DNA from: Methylopila capsulata
Lineage (GTDB): Bacteria; Pseudomonadota; Alphaproteobacteria; Rhizobiales; Methylopilaceae
Assembly (NCBI RefSeq): GCF_016907975.1
Contig: NZ_JAFBCY010000002.1
Location: 682,001 to 746,000 of the forward strand
Reading direction: 5' to 3'
Length of the DNA: 64,000 nucleotides
Part shown: positions 17,443 to 26,274 of the stretch, in pieces
How positions within the stretch are numbered: the first letter of the stretch is position 1
Layout of the letters: the number at the start of each line of letters is the position of its first letter
The notes under the pieces: model-generated
Told to the model about the DNA's origin: nothing
What the model saw: the letters and a program-made list of their open reading frames with translations, nothing else
Databases searched by the model: none
Translations under genes and position numbers: made by a program

Positions 17443-18930
17443 ATGACGGGCCTCGGCGGGCGGCATCGGGACAGGCGGACCTTCGCCCTGCGTCTCGCAG
17501 CGCTTGCGAGCGTCGCGGCGCTGCTGGCCGGCTGCGGCAGCTTCGGCGGCGAGAAGCCGACGCCGCAGCCGATCGTTCCCGCCGCCGCGCCCAAGGTCGC
17601 CCCCGCGCCCACCGCCGTCAGCCAGGAGCAGGCGCGCATCGCCGCGGCCTATGGCGGCGTCTACCCCAAGCCCGACCTGGTGGCGCTGCTCAACTCGGTG
17701 GCCGACCGGCTGGCCGCGGCCTCCGAGCGGCCCGACCTGCGCTACAAGGTAACGCTGCTCAACTCGCCGCTGATCAACGCCTTCGCCCTGCCGAACGGCA
17801 ACCTCTACGTCACCCGCGGCCTGCTCGCCGTCGCCAACGACACCTCCGAGATCGCGGCGGTGCTCGCGCACGAGATGGCGCACGTCACCGCCCGGCACGC
17901 CTTCCAACGCGCCGACGAGGAGCGCAAGGCGGTGCTGGTCAGCCGCGTCGTCTCCGACGTGCTCGAGGACCGCGAGGCCGGCGCCGTGGCGCTCGCCAAG
18001 AGCAAGCTGTCGCTCGCGAGCTTCTCCCGCGCGCAGGAGCTGGAGGCCGACCGCATCGGCGTGCAGAACATCGCGCGGGCCGGCTTCGACCCCTACGGCG
18101 CCTCGCGCTTCCTGCTGTCCATGGGCCGGCAGTCGGAGCTCCGCAGCGCGGCGCTCGGGCAGAAGCCCTCGCAGCCCGGCCTCGACTTCCTGTCGACGCA
18201 TCCCTCCACGCCCGAGCGCGTGCAGCTCGCGGTCACCGCGGCCCGCCAGATCAGCGCGCCCGGCGTGGGCGAGCGCGACCGCGACGCCTATCTCGTCGCG
18301 CTGAACGGCACGACCTACGGCGACGACCCGGCGCAGGGCTTCGCCCGCGGCCGCCGCTTCCTGCACCCGCGGCTGGGCTTCACCTTCCTGGCGCCGGAAG
18401 GCTTCACCTTCGAGAACGGCTCCGAGGCGCTGCTGGGCGTCGCCCCCGACGGCCGGGCGCTGCGCCTCGACGCGGCGCGGCTCGGCTCCGGCCAGACGCT
18501 CGAAAGCTACATCAACGAGAACTGGATCGACGGCGTCGAACCCGGGCCGGTCGAAAAGCTCGAGGTCAACGGCATGGAGGCGGTCACCGTGGTCGCGCGC
18601 GGCAAGGAGTGGACCTTCCGCTTCGCCGCCGTGAAGTTCGGCGCGGACGTCTACCGGCTGATCTTCGCCGCGCGGGACCTGACGCCCGACATCGACGAGG
18701 GCTTCCGCGCCTCGCTCTCGACCTTCCGCCGGCTGACGCAGGCCGAATCGGAGCAGGCGCAGCCGCTCAGGATCGAGGTCGCGACGGTCCGCGCCGGCGA
18801 CACCGAGGAGACGCTGGCGCGCCGGATGGCCGTGACCGACCGCGCGCTCGAGCGCTTCGCCGTCCTCAACGGCTTCGCCCCTGGCGACCCGCTGCAGGCG
18901 GGCCTGCGCGTCAAGGTGATCGGGGAGTAG
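17443..18930 (+). CDS. M48 family zinc metalloprotease lipoprotein with LysM domain
   Basis: A 495-residue envelope protease. The N-terminus is a lipoprotein signal peptide with lipobox LLAGC (Cys near residue 27), so the protein should be membrane-anchored. The zinc site is HEMAH in AVLAHEMAHVTARHAF, and the third ligand lies in QELEADRIGVQNIARAGFDP. The C-terminal region, VATVRAGDTEETLARRM to VKVIGE, is a LysM-like murein-binding domain. M48 lipoproteins such as BepA/LoiP take part in outer-membrane protein quality control. ATG at 17443 has GGAGGGG eight bases upstream; an in-frame ATG at 17422 overlaps the nuclease stop and would add seven residues, so either is possible. Confidence 0.9.
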   Translation: MTGLGGRHRDRRTFALRLAALASVAALLAGCGSFGGEKPTPQPIVPAAAPKVAPAPTAVSQEQARIAAAYGGVYPKPDLVALLNSVADRLAAASERPDLRYKVTLLNSPLINAFALPNGNLYVTRGLLAVANDTSEIAAVLAHEMAHVTARHAFQRADEERKAVLVSRVVSDVLEDREAGAVALAKSKLSLASFSRAQELEADRIGVQNIARAGFDPYGASRFLLSMGRQSELRSAALGQKPSQPGLDFLSTHPSTPERVQLAVTAARQISAPGVGERDRDAYLVALNGTTYGDDPAQGFARGRRFLHPRLGFTFLAPEGFTFENGSEALLGVAPDGRALRLDAARLGSGQTLESYINENWIDGVEPGPVEKLEVNGMEAVTVVARGKEWTFRFAAVKFGADVYRLIFAARDLTPDIDEGFRASLSTFRRLTQAESEQAQPLRIEVATVRAGDTEETLARRMAVTDRALERFAVLNGFAPGDPLQAGLRVKVIGE

Positions 18931-18935
18931 TTCGC

Positions 18936-18950
18936 CGGCCGCTACGGCCG
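18936..18950. terminator. Possible shared hairpin between convergent genes
   Basis: CGGCCG-cta-CGGCCG lies at the meeting point of the M48 gene and the convergent bolA gene; the bolA stop codon is in the loop. It has no T-run, so a bidirectional terminator role is only a guess. Confidence 0.3.
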
Positions 18951-19220
18951 ACCGGGCTCCTCGGGCGCACGGGCGTCGATCGCGAGGGCGTGGACAGGGC
19001 CGGCCAGTTCCTCCGCCAGCAGGGCGTTGACGCGGCGGTGGCGGTCGACCCGGCCGAGGCCGGAGAACGCGGCCGACGTCACCTTCACCCGGAAATGGGT
19101 TTCGCCCTCGGGCCGGGCGCCGGCGTGGCCGGCGTGCAGGTGGCTCTCGTCGATGACGTCGAGCCGCGTCGGCGCCAGCGCCTCCATCAGCTTGGTCTCG
19201 ATCCGCGCGCGCACGGTCAT
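18942..19220 (-). CDS. bolA: BolA family protein
   Basis: A 92-residue protein matching the BolA fold: N-terminal helix TVRARIETKLMEALAPTRLDVIDES, the loop HLHAGHAGARPEGETHFRVKVTSAAFSGLGRVDRHRRVNALLAEEL and the last helix/strand VHALAIDARAPEE. The conserved His in LHAGH and the FxGL-RVxRHR segment are present. BolA proteins bind [2Fe-2S] glutaredoxins and can influence iron-sulfur trafficking, envelope shape and stress response. The ATG at 19220 has GGGAGAG about seven bases upstream. It is divergent from the DnaJ-domain gene, a neighbour pair common in Rhizobiales, with a 141-base shared upstream region. Confidence 0.93.
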   Translation of the reverse strand: MTVRARIETKLMEALAPTRLDVIDESHLHAGHAGARPEGETHFRVKVTSAAFSGLGRVDRHRRVNALLAEELAGPVHALAIDARAPEEPGRP

Positions 19221-19361
19221 GGCGTCTCTCCCGTCGGGGTCGGCGAAGCAGCCGCGATGTGGGTCGCCCCGGTTCGCCGCGTCAAGCCCGCATCATGCCC
19301 CTCTCCGTTGCGGCCGCGCGTTCTTGTTCGCGCTCCCCCCGCCCCCCATAATGCCAGCGTC

Positions 19362-20003
19362 ATGAAACTCGACAGCCCATGGTTCGACCGGATCCGCGTG
19401 GCGCGGGGCGAAAGCCGCCCGCAGCCGCAGGTGGCGAGGTGCGACCATCCCGGGTGCCGCGAGCCCGGCGTCCACCGGGCGCCGAAGGGCCGCGACCGGG
19501 AGAACGAGTACTGGCGGTTCTGCCTGGCGCATGTCCGCGCCTACAACCAGAACTACAATTTCTTCTCCGGCATGTCCGACGAAGCGGTGATGGCCTACCA
19601 GAAGGACAGCCAGACCGGGCACCGTCCGACCTGGACCATGGGCCAGAACGCCGCCGCCGGCGCGACGCCCGAGGCCCGCGCGAAGGCCGAACGCGCCCGC
19701 GGCGGCAAAAACCGCGGCTGGGCGAGCGGCTTCGCCTTCGACGACGCGTTTCACATGTTCGACGAGGACGGCCCGAGCGGCGCGCCCCAGAAGCCCGAGC
19801 GCGAGCTCAAGAACGTCGAGCGCAAGTCGCTCGAGGCGCTCAACCTTGGCGCGAGCGCGAGCGGCGAGGAGATCAAGGCGCGCTACAAGGAGCTGGTCAA
19901 GCGGCTGCATCCGGACGCAAACGGCGGCGATCGGAGCACCGAGGACAAATTGCGCGAGATCATCCAAGCCTATAACTATCTCCGATCCGCCGGCTTCTGC
20001 TGA
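19362..20003 (+). CDS. J-domain (DnaJ-like) protein
   Basis: A 213-residue protein. The N-terminal half has a Cys/His-containing patch ([17 protein letters not shown] then [19 protein letters not shown]) that may bind metal. The C-terminal 60 residues are a J domain: [32 protein letters not shown], with the diagnostic HPD triad, ending [14 protein letters not shown]. Such J proteins stimulate the ATPase of an Hsp70 partner. The gene sits directly upstream of cobS, an arrangement that recurs in Rhizobiales, though a role in cobaltochelatase assembly is only inferred. ATG at 19362 is used because the conserved start [13 protein letters not shown] follows at once. Confidence 0.9.
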   Translation: MKLDSPWFDRIRVARGESRPQPQVARCDHPGCREPGVHRAPKGRDRENEYWRFCLAHVRAYNQNYNFFSGMSDEAVMAYQKDSQTGHRPTWTMGQNAAAGATPEARAKAERARGGKNRGWASGFAFDDAFHMFDEDGPSGAPQKPERELKNVERKSLEALNLGASASGEEIKARYKELVKRLHPDANGGDRSTEDKLREIIQAYNYLRSAGFC

Positions 20004-20092
20004 CACGATCGCCCTTTTCAAGACGCGCGCTTAAGCTGACGAAGCGCGCCCCCGGTTCCGCGCGACGCCGTCCGGGACCGCCTGGAGGCCCC

Positions 20093-21088
20093 ATGACCGA
20101 CGCCCTCGACGCTCCGCTCTCCTCCCCGACGCCCGACATGAAAGTGTCGGTGCGCCAGCTCTTCGGGATCGACAGCGACCTCGAGGTTCCGGCGTTCGGC
20201 GAGGCGCAGGGCGCCGTGCCGGACCTCGACCCGGACTACCTGTTCGACCACGACACCACGCTCGCAATCCTCGCCGGCTTCGCCCGCAACCGCCGCGTGA
20301 TGGTCACCGGCTATCACGGCACCGGCAAGTCGACCCACATCGAGCAGGTGGCGGCCCGGCTGAACTGGCCCTGCGTGCGCGTGAACCTCGACAGCCACGT
20401 CAGCCGCATCGACCTGATCGGCAAGGACGCCATCGTCCTCAAGGACGGCATGCAGGTCACCGAGTTCCGCGACGGCATCCTGCCCTGGGCGCTGCAGAAC
20501 AACGTGGCGCTGGTGTTCGACGAGTACGACGCGGGCCGGCCGGACGTGATGTTCGTGATCCAGCGCGTGCTGGAGCAGTCGGGCAAGCTCACTTTGCTCG
20601 ACCAGCGCCGCGTGCTGCGGCCGCACCCGGCGTTCCGCCTGTTCGCGACCGCCAACACGGTCGGCCTTGGCGACACCTCGGGCCTCTATCACGGCACCCA
20701 GCAGATCAATCAGGGTCAGATGGACCGCTGGTCGATCGTCACGACGCTGAACTACCTCGCGCACGACAAGGAGGTCGACATCGTCCTCGCCAAGTCGCCG
20801 CGCTACCAGAAGGAAAAGGGCGGGCGGGACACCGTGTCCAAGATGGTCCGGCTGGCCGACCTCACCCGGCAGGCCTTCATGAACGGCGACCTGTCGACCG
20901 TGATGAGCCCCCGCACCGTGATCACCTGGTCGGAAAACGCCGACATCTTCGGCGACATCGGCTTCGCGTTCCGGCTGACCTTCCTGAACAAGTGCGACGA
21001 GCTGGAGCGCAGCCTGGTGGCCGAGTTCTACCAGCGCTGCTTCGGCCGCGAGCTGCCGGAGAGCGCCGTCAACGTGGCGATGAGCTGA
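20093..21088 (+). CDS. cobS: Aerobic cobaltochelatase subunit CobS
   Basis: A 331-residue AAA+ (MoxR-like) ATPase, usual size for CobS. Walker A is GYHGTGKST (about residues 77-85), Walker B is ALVFDEYD, sensor 1 lies in [11 protein letters not shown], and the arginine region follows. The N-terminal segment [21 protein letters not shown] is typical of CobS. With CobT and CobN it inserts Co2+ into hydrogenobyrinate a,c-diamide in the late-cobalt (aerobic) cobalamin pathway; CobS-CobT forms the chaperone-like ring. CobN is not in the window. It is followed at 26 bases by a small gene and then cobT. No cobalamin riboswitch is evident upstream. Confidence 0.97.
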   Translation: MTDALDAPLSSPTPDMKVSVRQLFGIDSDLEVPAFGEAQGAVPDLDPDYLFDHDTTLAILAGFARNRRVMVTGYHGTGKSTHIEQVAARLNWPCVRVNLDSHVSRIDLIGKDAIVLKDGMQVTEFRDGILPWALQNNVALVFDEYDAGRPDVMFVIQRVLEQSGKLTLLDQRRVLRPHPAFRLFATANTVGLGDTSGLYHGTQQINQGQMDRWSIVTTLNYLAHDKEVDIVLAKSPRYQKEKGGRDTVSKMVRLADLTRQAFMNGDLSTVMSPRTVITWSENADIFGDIGFAFRLTFLNKCDELERSLVAEFYQRCFGRELPESAVNVAMS

Positions 21089-21114
21089 CGCGCGGCTCGA
21101 GCGCTGGAGACCTC

Positions 21115-21504
21115 ATGGCGACCGCGGCGGATCTCGCTCCCGGACAGGCGTGGAGCTATCACGACGCGCAGCTTCCGAGCTCGCGGGTCGTGATCGGCCG
21201 GATCGACGCCGCCGGGGCGTCGACAGTGGCGTCCGTCTCGATCGTGGACGCGCCGTTGCCGGACCCGGAGACGGGCGCGCTGGTCCCGCGGCTCGTGGAG
21301 CACGCGCCGATCGCGATCGACGCCCTGCTCGCGAGCCTGCTGCGGCGCGAGGGCGACGTTCCGATCCCCGAGGGCTTCGAAGGCGGCTACCGCATCTGGC
21401 GGAACGCCTTCGACACGGGCCAGGGCGGCTTCTTCACGCTCGGCGTCGAAGAGATCGTCCGCATGTTTCAAACCGCCCTCGCCCCCCAGCGCGCGGCGAA
21501 TTAG
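21115..21504 (+). CDS. Conserved-looking hypothetical protein between cobS and cobT
   Basis: A 129-residue protein without signal peptide or membrane segment. Visible features are a strand-rich first half (SSRVVIGRIDAAGASTVASVSIVDAPLPDP), a middle HAPIAIDALLASLLRREG, and a C-terminal GGYRIWRNAFDTGQGGFFTLGVEEIVRMFQTAL. I do not recognise a characterised family. GGAGA lies about five bases before ATG 21115; an upstream extension in the same frame lacks a ribosome site and overlaps cobS. It is 12 bases upstream of cobT, so it belongs to the cob operon. The codon usage is like its neighbours, which supports a real gene. Confidence 0.8.
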   Translation: MATAADLAPGQAWSYHDAQLPSSRVVIGRIDAAGASTVASVSIVDAPLPDPETGALVPRLVEHAPIAIDALLASLLRREGDVPIPEGFEGGYRIWRNAFDTGQGGFFTLGVEEIVRMFQTALAPQRAAN

Positions 21505-21516
21505 CGGAGGCGTCCC

Positions 21517-23406
21517 ATGTCCGGATCCAACCGCAAGCCCGGCGAAAAGCCCGCGGCGCCGTCCGAACCGTTCAAGCGGGCGGTCGCGGGCTGCCTGCGC
21601 GCGATCGCCGGCGACCCGGAGATGGAGGTCGCCTTCGCCTCGGAGCGCCCGGCGCTGACGCCCGGCAAGGCGCGGCTGCCGGAGCCGCCGCGCAAGCTGA
21701 CGCCCCATGACGTCGCGATCCTCCGGGGCCACGCCGACTCGATGGCGCTGCGCGTCGCCTGCCACGACGCCAAGACCCACGCCCGCCTCGCCCCCCAGGG
21801 CACGGAGGCGCGCGCAGTGTTCGACGCCGTCGAGCAGGCGCGCTGCGAAGCGATCGGCGCGCGGCGGATGGCGGGCACCGCCGGCAACCTCACCGCCATG
21901 CTCGAGGACCGCTACCACCGCGGCCCCTATGCCGAGATCACCGACAAGGCCGACGCGCCGCTGCAGGACGCCGTCGCGCTGCTGGTGCGCGAGAAGCTGA
22001 CCGGCCGCAAGCCGCCGGAGGCGGCCGCCAAGCTCGTCGACCTGTGGCGGCCCTGGCTCGAGGAGCGGGCGGGCCCCGACTTCGCCCGGCTCGACCGCGT
22101 CGTCGAGGACCAGGGCGCCTACGCGCGCGCGATCCGCGACCTGCTGACCTCGCTCGACATGGGCGAGGAGCTCGCCTCCGACCGCCAGGAGACCGACGAC
22201 GGCGAGGAGAGCGACAACGGCGATCCCCCGACGCAGGAAGGCGAGTCCGCCGACGCGCCCGAGGACTCGAGCGACGGCGCCGACCCCGCCGAGACCGACG
22301 CCTCCTCCGAGGCCGAGGACGACGCCGAGCAGATGGAGGCGGCCGACGCGCCGCCCACCGACGCGCCCGACGACGACGAGCTCGGCGAGGCCGAGGAGGC
22401 CACCGAGCCGTGGCGGCCGCAGGACAGCCGCAACGCCGAGCGCGAGAAGCCGGACTACTTTGCCTACACCACCAAGTTCGACGAGGAGGCGCTGGCCGAG
22501 GACCTCTGCGACCAGGAGGAGCTGACGCGGCTGCGATCCTACCTCGACAAGCAGCTCGCCGCGCTTCAGGGCGTGGTCGGCCGGCTCGCGAACCGTCTGC
22601 AGCGCCGCCTGCTCGCCCAGCAGAACCGCGCCTGGGACTTCGACCTCGAGGAGGGCATGCTCGACCCGGCGCGCCTGTCCCGCGTCGTGGTCGACCCCAT
22701 GAGCGCGCTGACCTTCATGCGCGAGCGCGACACCGAGTTCCGCGACACCGTGGTCTCGCTGCTGATCGACAACTCCGGCTCCATGCGCGGCCGGCCGATC
22801 ACGGTCGCGGCCACCTGCGCCGACATCCTGGCGCGGACGCTGGAGCGCTGCGGCGTGAAGGTCGAGATCCTGGGCTTCACCACCCGGGCCTGGAAGGGCG
22901 GCCAGTCGCGCGAGGCCTGGCTCGCCGCCGGCAAGCCGATGGCGCCCGGCCGGCTCAACGACCTCCGCCACATCATCTACAAGGCCGCCGACGCGCCCTG
23001 GCGGCGCACGCGCAAGAACCTCGGGCTGATGATGCGCGAGGGGCTGCTGAAGGAGAACATCGACGGCGAGGCGCTGGCCTGGGCGCACGAGCGGCTGCAG
23101 CGCCGGCCGGAGCAGCGCCGCATCCTGATGGTGATCTCGGACGGCGCGCCGGTGGACGACTCGACGCTGTCGGTCAACGCCGGCAACTACCTCGAGAAGC
23201 ATCTGCGCCGCGTCATCGAGGAGATAGAGATGCGGTCGACGGTGGAGCTGATCGCGATCGGCATCGGGCACGACGTGACCCGCTACTACCGCCGCGCCGT
23301 CACCATCGTCGACGCCGAGGAGCTCGGCGGCGTGATGACGGAGAAGCTCGCCGAGCTGTTCGACGAGAAGGCTCCCGCCGCCCGCGGGCGACGGGGCCAC
23401 GCGTGA
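21517..23406 (+). CDS. cobT: Aerobic cobaltochelatase subunit CobT
   Basis: A 629-residue protein of the usual CobT size. A mostly helical N-terminal domain (to about residue 220) is followed by a long acidic linker rich in Asp/Glu (about 215-300), then a C-terminal von Willebrand A domain with MIDAS motif [10 protein letters not shown] (DxSxS) and [15 protein letters not shown]. CobT pairs with CobS to form the ATPase chaperone for CobN in cobalt insertion. The ribosome site GCGGAGG lies just before ATG 21517. Its stop overlaps the start of the next gene (GTGA at 23403-23406). Confidence 0.97.
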   Translation: MSGSNRKPGEKPAAPSEPFKRAVAGCLRAIAGDPEMEVAFASERPALTPGKARLPEPPRKLTPHDVAILRGHADSMALRVACHDAKTHARLAPQGTEARAVFDAVEQARCEAIGARRMAGTAGNLTAMLEDRYHRGPYAEITDKADAPLQDAVALLVREKLTGRKPPEAAAKLVDLWRPWLEERAGPDFARLDRVVEDQGAYARAIRDLLTSLDMGEELASDRQETDDGEESDNGDPPTQEGESADAPEDSSDGADPAETDASSEAEDDAEQMEAADAPPTDAPDDDELGEAEEATEPWRPQDSRNAEREKPDYFAYTTKFDEEALAEDLCDQEELTRLRSYLDKQLAALQGVVGRLANRLQRRLLAQQNRAWDFDLEEGMLDPARLSRVVVDPMSALTFMRERDTEFRDTVVSLLIDNSGSMRGRPITVAATCADILARTLERCGVKVEILGFTTRAWKGGQSREAWLAAGKPMAPGRLNDLRHIIYKAADAPWRRTRKNLGLMMREGLLKENIDGEALAWAHERLQRRPEQRRILMVISDGAPVDDSTLSVNAGNYLEKHLRRVIEEIEMRSTVELIAIGIGHDVTRYYRRAVTIVDAEELGGVMTEKLAELFDEKAPAARGRRGHA

Positions 23407-24410
23407 GGCCTCCAGGCCTCGCGCTCGTCCGCCGTCTCGCGCTCGCCGGCTCTCTTGCGCTCGTTAGCCCTTTTGCGCTCGGCCTCGGCGGCGCCGCCGC
23501 GGAGGAGGCGCCGGTCGAGGTCTACGCCTCGCCGATCGAGCGGTTCGATTCCGCGACGCCCGTCGGCGGGGCCTACGGCAAGCTGGTTTTTCTCGGCGGA
23601 TTGACGCTGTCGTCGCGGGACAAGGACTTCGGCGGGCTGTCCGGCCTCAGGCTGTCCGACGACGGCCGCCGCTTCACCGCGATCAGCGACCGCGGCAACT
23701 GGTTTCGTGGGGCGATCGCCTACGACGGCGCGAAGCCGACCGGATTGAGCGGCGTCATGCGCGAGCCGATCGTCGGGCCGCGCGGCCCCCTGCCCGGCCG
23801 CCGGGGCGCGGACACCGAATCGCTCGACATCCGCGGCGGCAGCGCCTGGATCGCCTCGGAGCGCGTCCACGAGGTGCTGCGCTTCGCCCTCGACGCCGAG
23901 GGGCGCGCCGGCGCCGGCCGCCCCGTGAAGCTGCCGAAGGCCGTCGGCGGCGCGCCGTCCAACGCCGGCTACGAGGCGATCTCGACCATGACGTCGGGCG
24001 CGCTGATGATGATCGGCGAGAAATATCTCGACGCCGCGGGGAACAACCGCGCCTTCGTGGTCGGGACCAGGACGCCGTTCGAGTTCGCGGTGAGGCGCAC
24101 CGAGGACTTTTCGCCCACCGACGTCGCGCGGCTGCCGGGCGGGGGCTTCGTGCTGCTGGAGCGGCGCTACGTGCCGCCCCTGTCGCTGTCCGTCCGCATG
24201 CGGCGGCTGTCCGAGTCCAACGTGAAGGCCGGCGCGGTCGTGGACGGCCCGGTGCTGATGGAGGCGACCCTGTCGCAGGCGATCGACAACCTGGAGGGCG
24301 TCGCGACCCATCGCGGCGCGGACGGCCGCACGGTGATCACCGCGGTCTCCGACGACAACTTCTCCGGCTTCCAGCGCACGGTCCTGCTGCAGTTCGCGCT
24401 GCCGGAGTGA
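23403..24410 (+). CDS. Secreted esterase-like activity of phytase family protein
   Basis: A 335-residue protein with a Sec signal peptide (hydrophobic residues about 8-32, ending GAAAEEAP). The mature part has the phytase-like propeller features of this family: [51 protein letters not shown], and [34 protein letters not shown] near the end. The family name rests on sequence similarity to phytase-like esterases; the true substrate is not known. The GTG start overlaps the cobT stop, so it is coupled to the cob operon, although it has no clear role in cobalamin synthesis. Confidence 0.85.
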   Translation: MRPPGLALVRRLALAGSLALVSPFALGLGGAAAEEAPVEVYASPIERFDSATPVGGAYGKLVFLGGLTLSSRDKDFGGLSGLRLSDDGRRFTAISDRGNWFRGAIAYDGAKPTGLSGVMREPIVGPRGPLPGRRGADTESLDIRGGSAWIASERVHEVLRFALDAEGRAGAGRPVKLPKAVGGAPSNAGYEAISTMTSGALMMIGEKYLDAAGNNRAFVVGTRTPFEFAVRRTEDFSPTDVARLPGGGFVLLERRYVPPLSLSVRMRRLSESNVKAGAVVDGPVLMEATLSQAIDNLEGVATHRGADGRTVITAVSDDNFSGFQRTVLLQFALPE

Positions 24411-24613
24411 GACGCCGTTGAGGCGGCGCGCGGCCAGGCTGGCGGCGCGATCAGCGTGAGGACGGGGGTCCTCGCGACGCCGACACGCAAGATTTTAGCG
24501 GACGCGCCGCCGACGCGAGACGCGGCCGAACGCATCATGGGCGCAGGGCTACGACGCGCGCGCCCGAGAGCGAACACTGCGCGACGATCCATACGATGAT
24601 CGAAAGATAAGAT

Positions 24614-24690
24614 TGGCGCGCCCGAAAGGATTCGAACCTCTGACCCCCAGATTCGTAGTCTGGTGCTCTATCCAGCTGAGCTACGGGCGC
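24614..24690 (-). tRNA. tRNA-Arg (anticodon ACG)
   Basis: Minus-strand cloverleaf from 24690: acceptor GCGCCCG/CGGGCGC, D-arm GCTC/GAGC, anticodon stem CCAGA/TCTGG around loop CTACGAA (anticodon ACG, reads CGT and, after deamination to inosine, CGC), T-arm AGAGG/CCTTT with loop TTCGAAT, discriminator G and an encoded CCA. This is the main arginine tRNA expected for CGC-rich coding. Confidence 0.98.
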
Positions 24691-24787
24691 GCTGGCCGGG
24701 GGCGGTGGAGCCCCTCGGCGGAGGCCGGTTTGTTAGCCGCTCGCCGCGGGGAATGCAAGCGGCCCGGCGCAGGAAAAACGACGCCGG

Positions 24788-26251
24788 TCACGCGCTCGCG
24801 CGCTGACGAGCGTGCGCCTGCAGGTCGATGGGGCGATCCGGCACGGTGATGCGGAAGGTCGCGCCCAGGGCGCCGTCCACGAGGCTGATGGAGCCGCCGT
24901 GGGCGCGCACGAGCTCTGCGGCGATGGCGAGGCCCAGCCCGGTGCCGCCGGTGCGGGTGGAGCCCTGGAAGGGCTCGAACAGGTGCTCGCGCGCCTTGCG
25001 GGGCAGACCCGGGCCGGTGTCGGAGAACTCGAGCACCGCGACGGCGCCCTCGCGGCGGCCGGAGATCCGGATCTGGTCCCGGTCCGGGTCCGGGTCCGGG
25101 CCGCCCCGGCCCTCGAACGCCTGCAGGGCGTTGCGGCCGAGATTGAGCAGGATGCGGAACATCTGGTCGGGGTCGGCGTCGATCATCAGTCCGCGCTCGA
25201 CCGCGGCGGAGAACCGCACCGGACCGCCGGGCGCGACGCCGAGCGCCGTGCGGACGTCCTCGACCACGTCGGCGAAGGCGACCGGCCGCCGCTGCGGCGG
25301 GCGCTCCTGGGCGCGGCCGTAGGACAGCGTCGACTGGCAGAAGGCGATCGCCCGGTCGAGCGTGGCGATCAGCTTCGGCGCGAGCTTCTGCACCGTCGGG
25401 TCCGAGACCGTGCCGAGCCGGTCGGACATCAGCTGGGCCGAGGCCAGCAGGTTGCGCAGGTCGTGGTTGATCTTCGAGACCGCGAGGCCGAGCGCGGCGA
25501 GCCGGGACTTCTGCTGCAGCTGGCCGTGGATCTCGCTCTGCATGCGCTCGAGCTCGGCCTCCGCGATCCCGATCTCGTCGGCCCGGTCGGAGGCGACCAC
25601 GATTCGGCTCGCGTCCTCCGGCGCCTCGGCGAATCGCACCATGGTCTCGGTCAGGCGGCGCACCGGGCGCACGATCATCCGGTCGAGCGCGAGATAGACG
25701 AGGCCCGCGGTGGTGGCCGAGATCAGCAGCGAGAGCAGCAGCACGGTGCGCGAGAACGCCAGCATCGCCTGCCGGAGCTGCGTCTCGTCGACCACGATCT
25801 CGATGAAGTCGCCCTGGTTCGGGGCGACGTCGACCACGCGGGCGAGGCGCTTGTGGCCGTTCAGCAGCGTGTCGAAGGCGTCGAGGATGGCGGCCGCGTC
25901 GTCCGGATCGCGCCGGTCGATGGTGACCGCGACCTCGCTCGGCATCTCGGCGACGGCGAGCAGCCGGCGGGCGTCGCCGGTCTTGAGCACGAGGGCGAGC
26001 GCGTCGACGCTCTTCAGCAGCCGGCGGGCGAGCGTCTCCTCGACGGCGCCTTCGGGCGCGGCGTCGAGGGCGAGCGCCGCCGTGCGCGCCCGGTTCACCT
26101 GATCGTCGATGTAGTTGAGCCGAAAGTTCGCGATCGTCGGCACGTAGACGAGGATTTCCGCCATCATCACGAAGACGACGGTCAGCCCCAGCAGCTTGCC
26201 GGACAGGCCGAGCTTGCGGCGGGCGTGGACGTTGGGGGGGCTGAGCGTCAT
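24788..26251 (-). CDS. Membrane sensor histidine kinase (HAMP, HisKA, HATPase)
   Basis: A 487-residue kinase. One helix near residues 18-40 and a second near 180-200 bracket a periplasmic sensor domain of about 140 residues. A HAMP linker follows (DRMIVRPVRRLTETMVRFAE). The phospho-acceptor His is in SKINHDLRNLLASAQLMSDRL. The ATP-binding domain shows NLGRNALQAF, DTGPGLP and GGTGLGLAIAAELVRAHGG. No response regulator is encoded next to it, so its partner is unknown. It lies 23 bases downstream of the MerA-like flavoprotein gene on the same strand, suggesting an operon with that gene and the VTT protein. Confidence 0.92.
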   Translation of the reverse strand: MTLSPPNVHARRKLGLSGKLLGLTVVFVMMAEILVYVPTIANFRLNYIDDQVNRARTAALALDAAPEGAVEETLARRLLKSVDALALVLKTGDARRLLAVAEMPSEVAVTIDRRDPDDAAAILDAFDTLLNGHKRLARVVDVAPNQGDFIEIVVDETQLRQAMLAFSRTVLLLSLLISATTAGLVYLALDRMIVRPVRRLTETMVRFAEAPEDASRIVVASDRADEIGIAEAELERMQSEIHGQLQQKSRLAALGLAVSKINHDLRNLLASAQLMSDRLGTVSDPTVQKLAPKLIATLDRAIAFCQSTLSYGRAQERPPQRRPVAFADVVEDVRTALGVAPGGPVRFSAAVERGLMIDADPDQMFRILLNLGRNALQAFEGRGGPDPDPDRDQIRISGRREGAVAVLEFSDTGPGLPRKAREHLFEPFQGSTRTGGTGLGLAIAAELVRAHGGSISLVDGALGATFRITVPDRPIDLQAHARQRASA

Positions 26252-26274
26252 GACGATCGGTGGCGCGCGCTTCT

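Noticed and set aside
20004-20092. Cobalamin riboswitch before cobS
   Set aside because: The gap is only 89 bases and shows no B12-box-like conserved core or suitable stem set.
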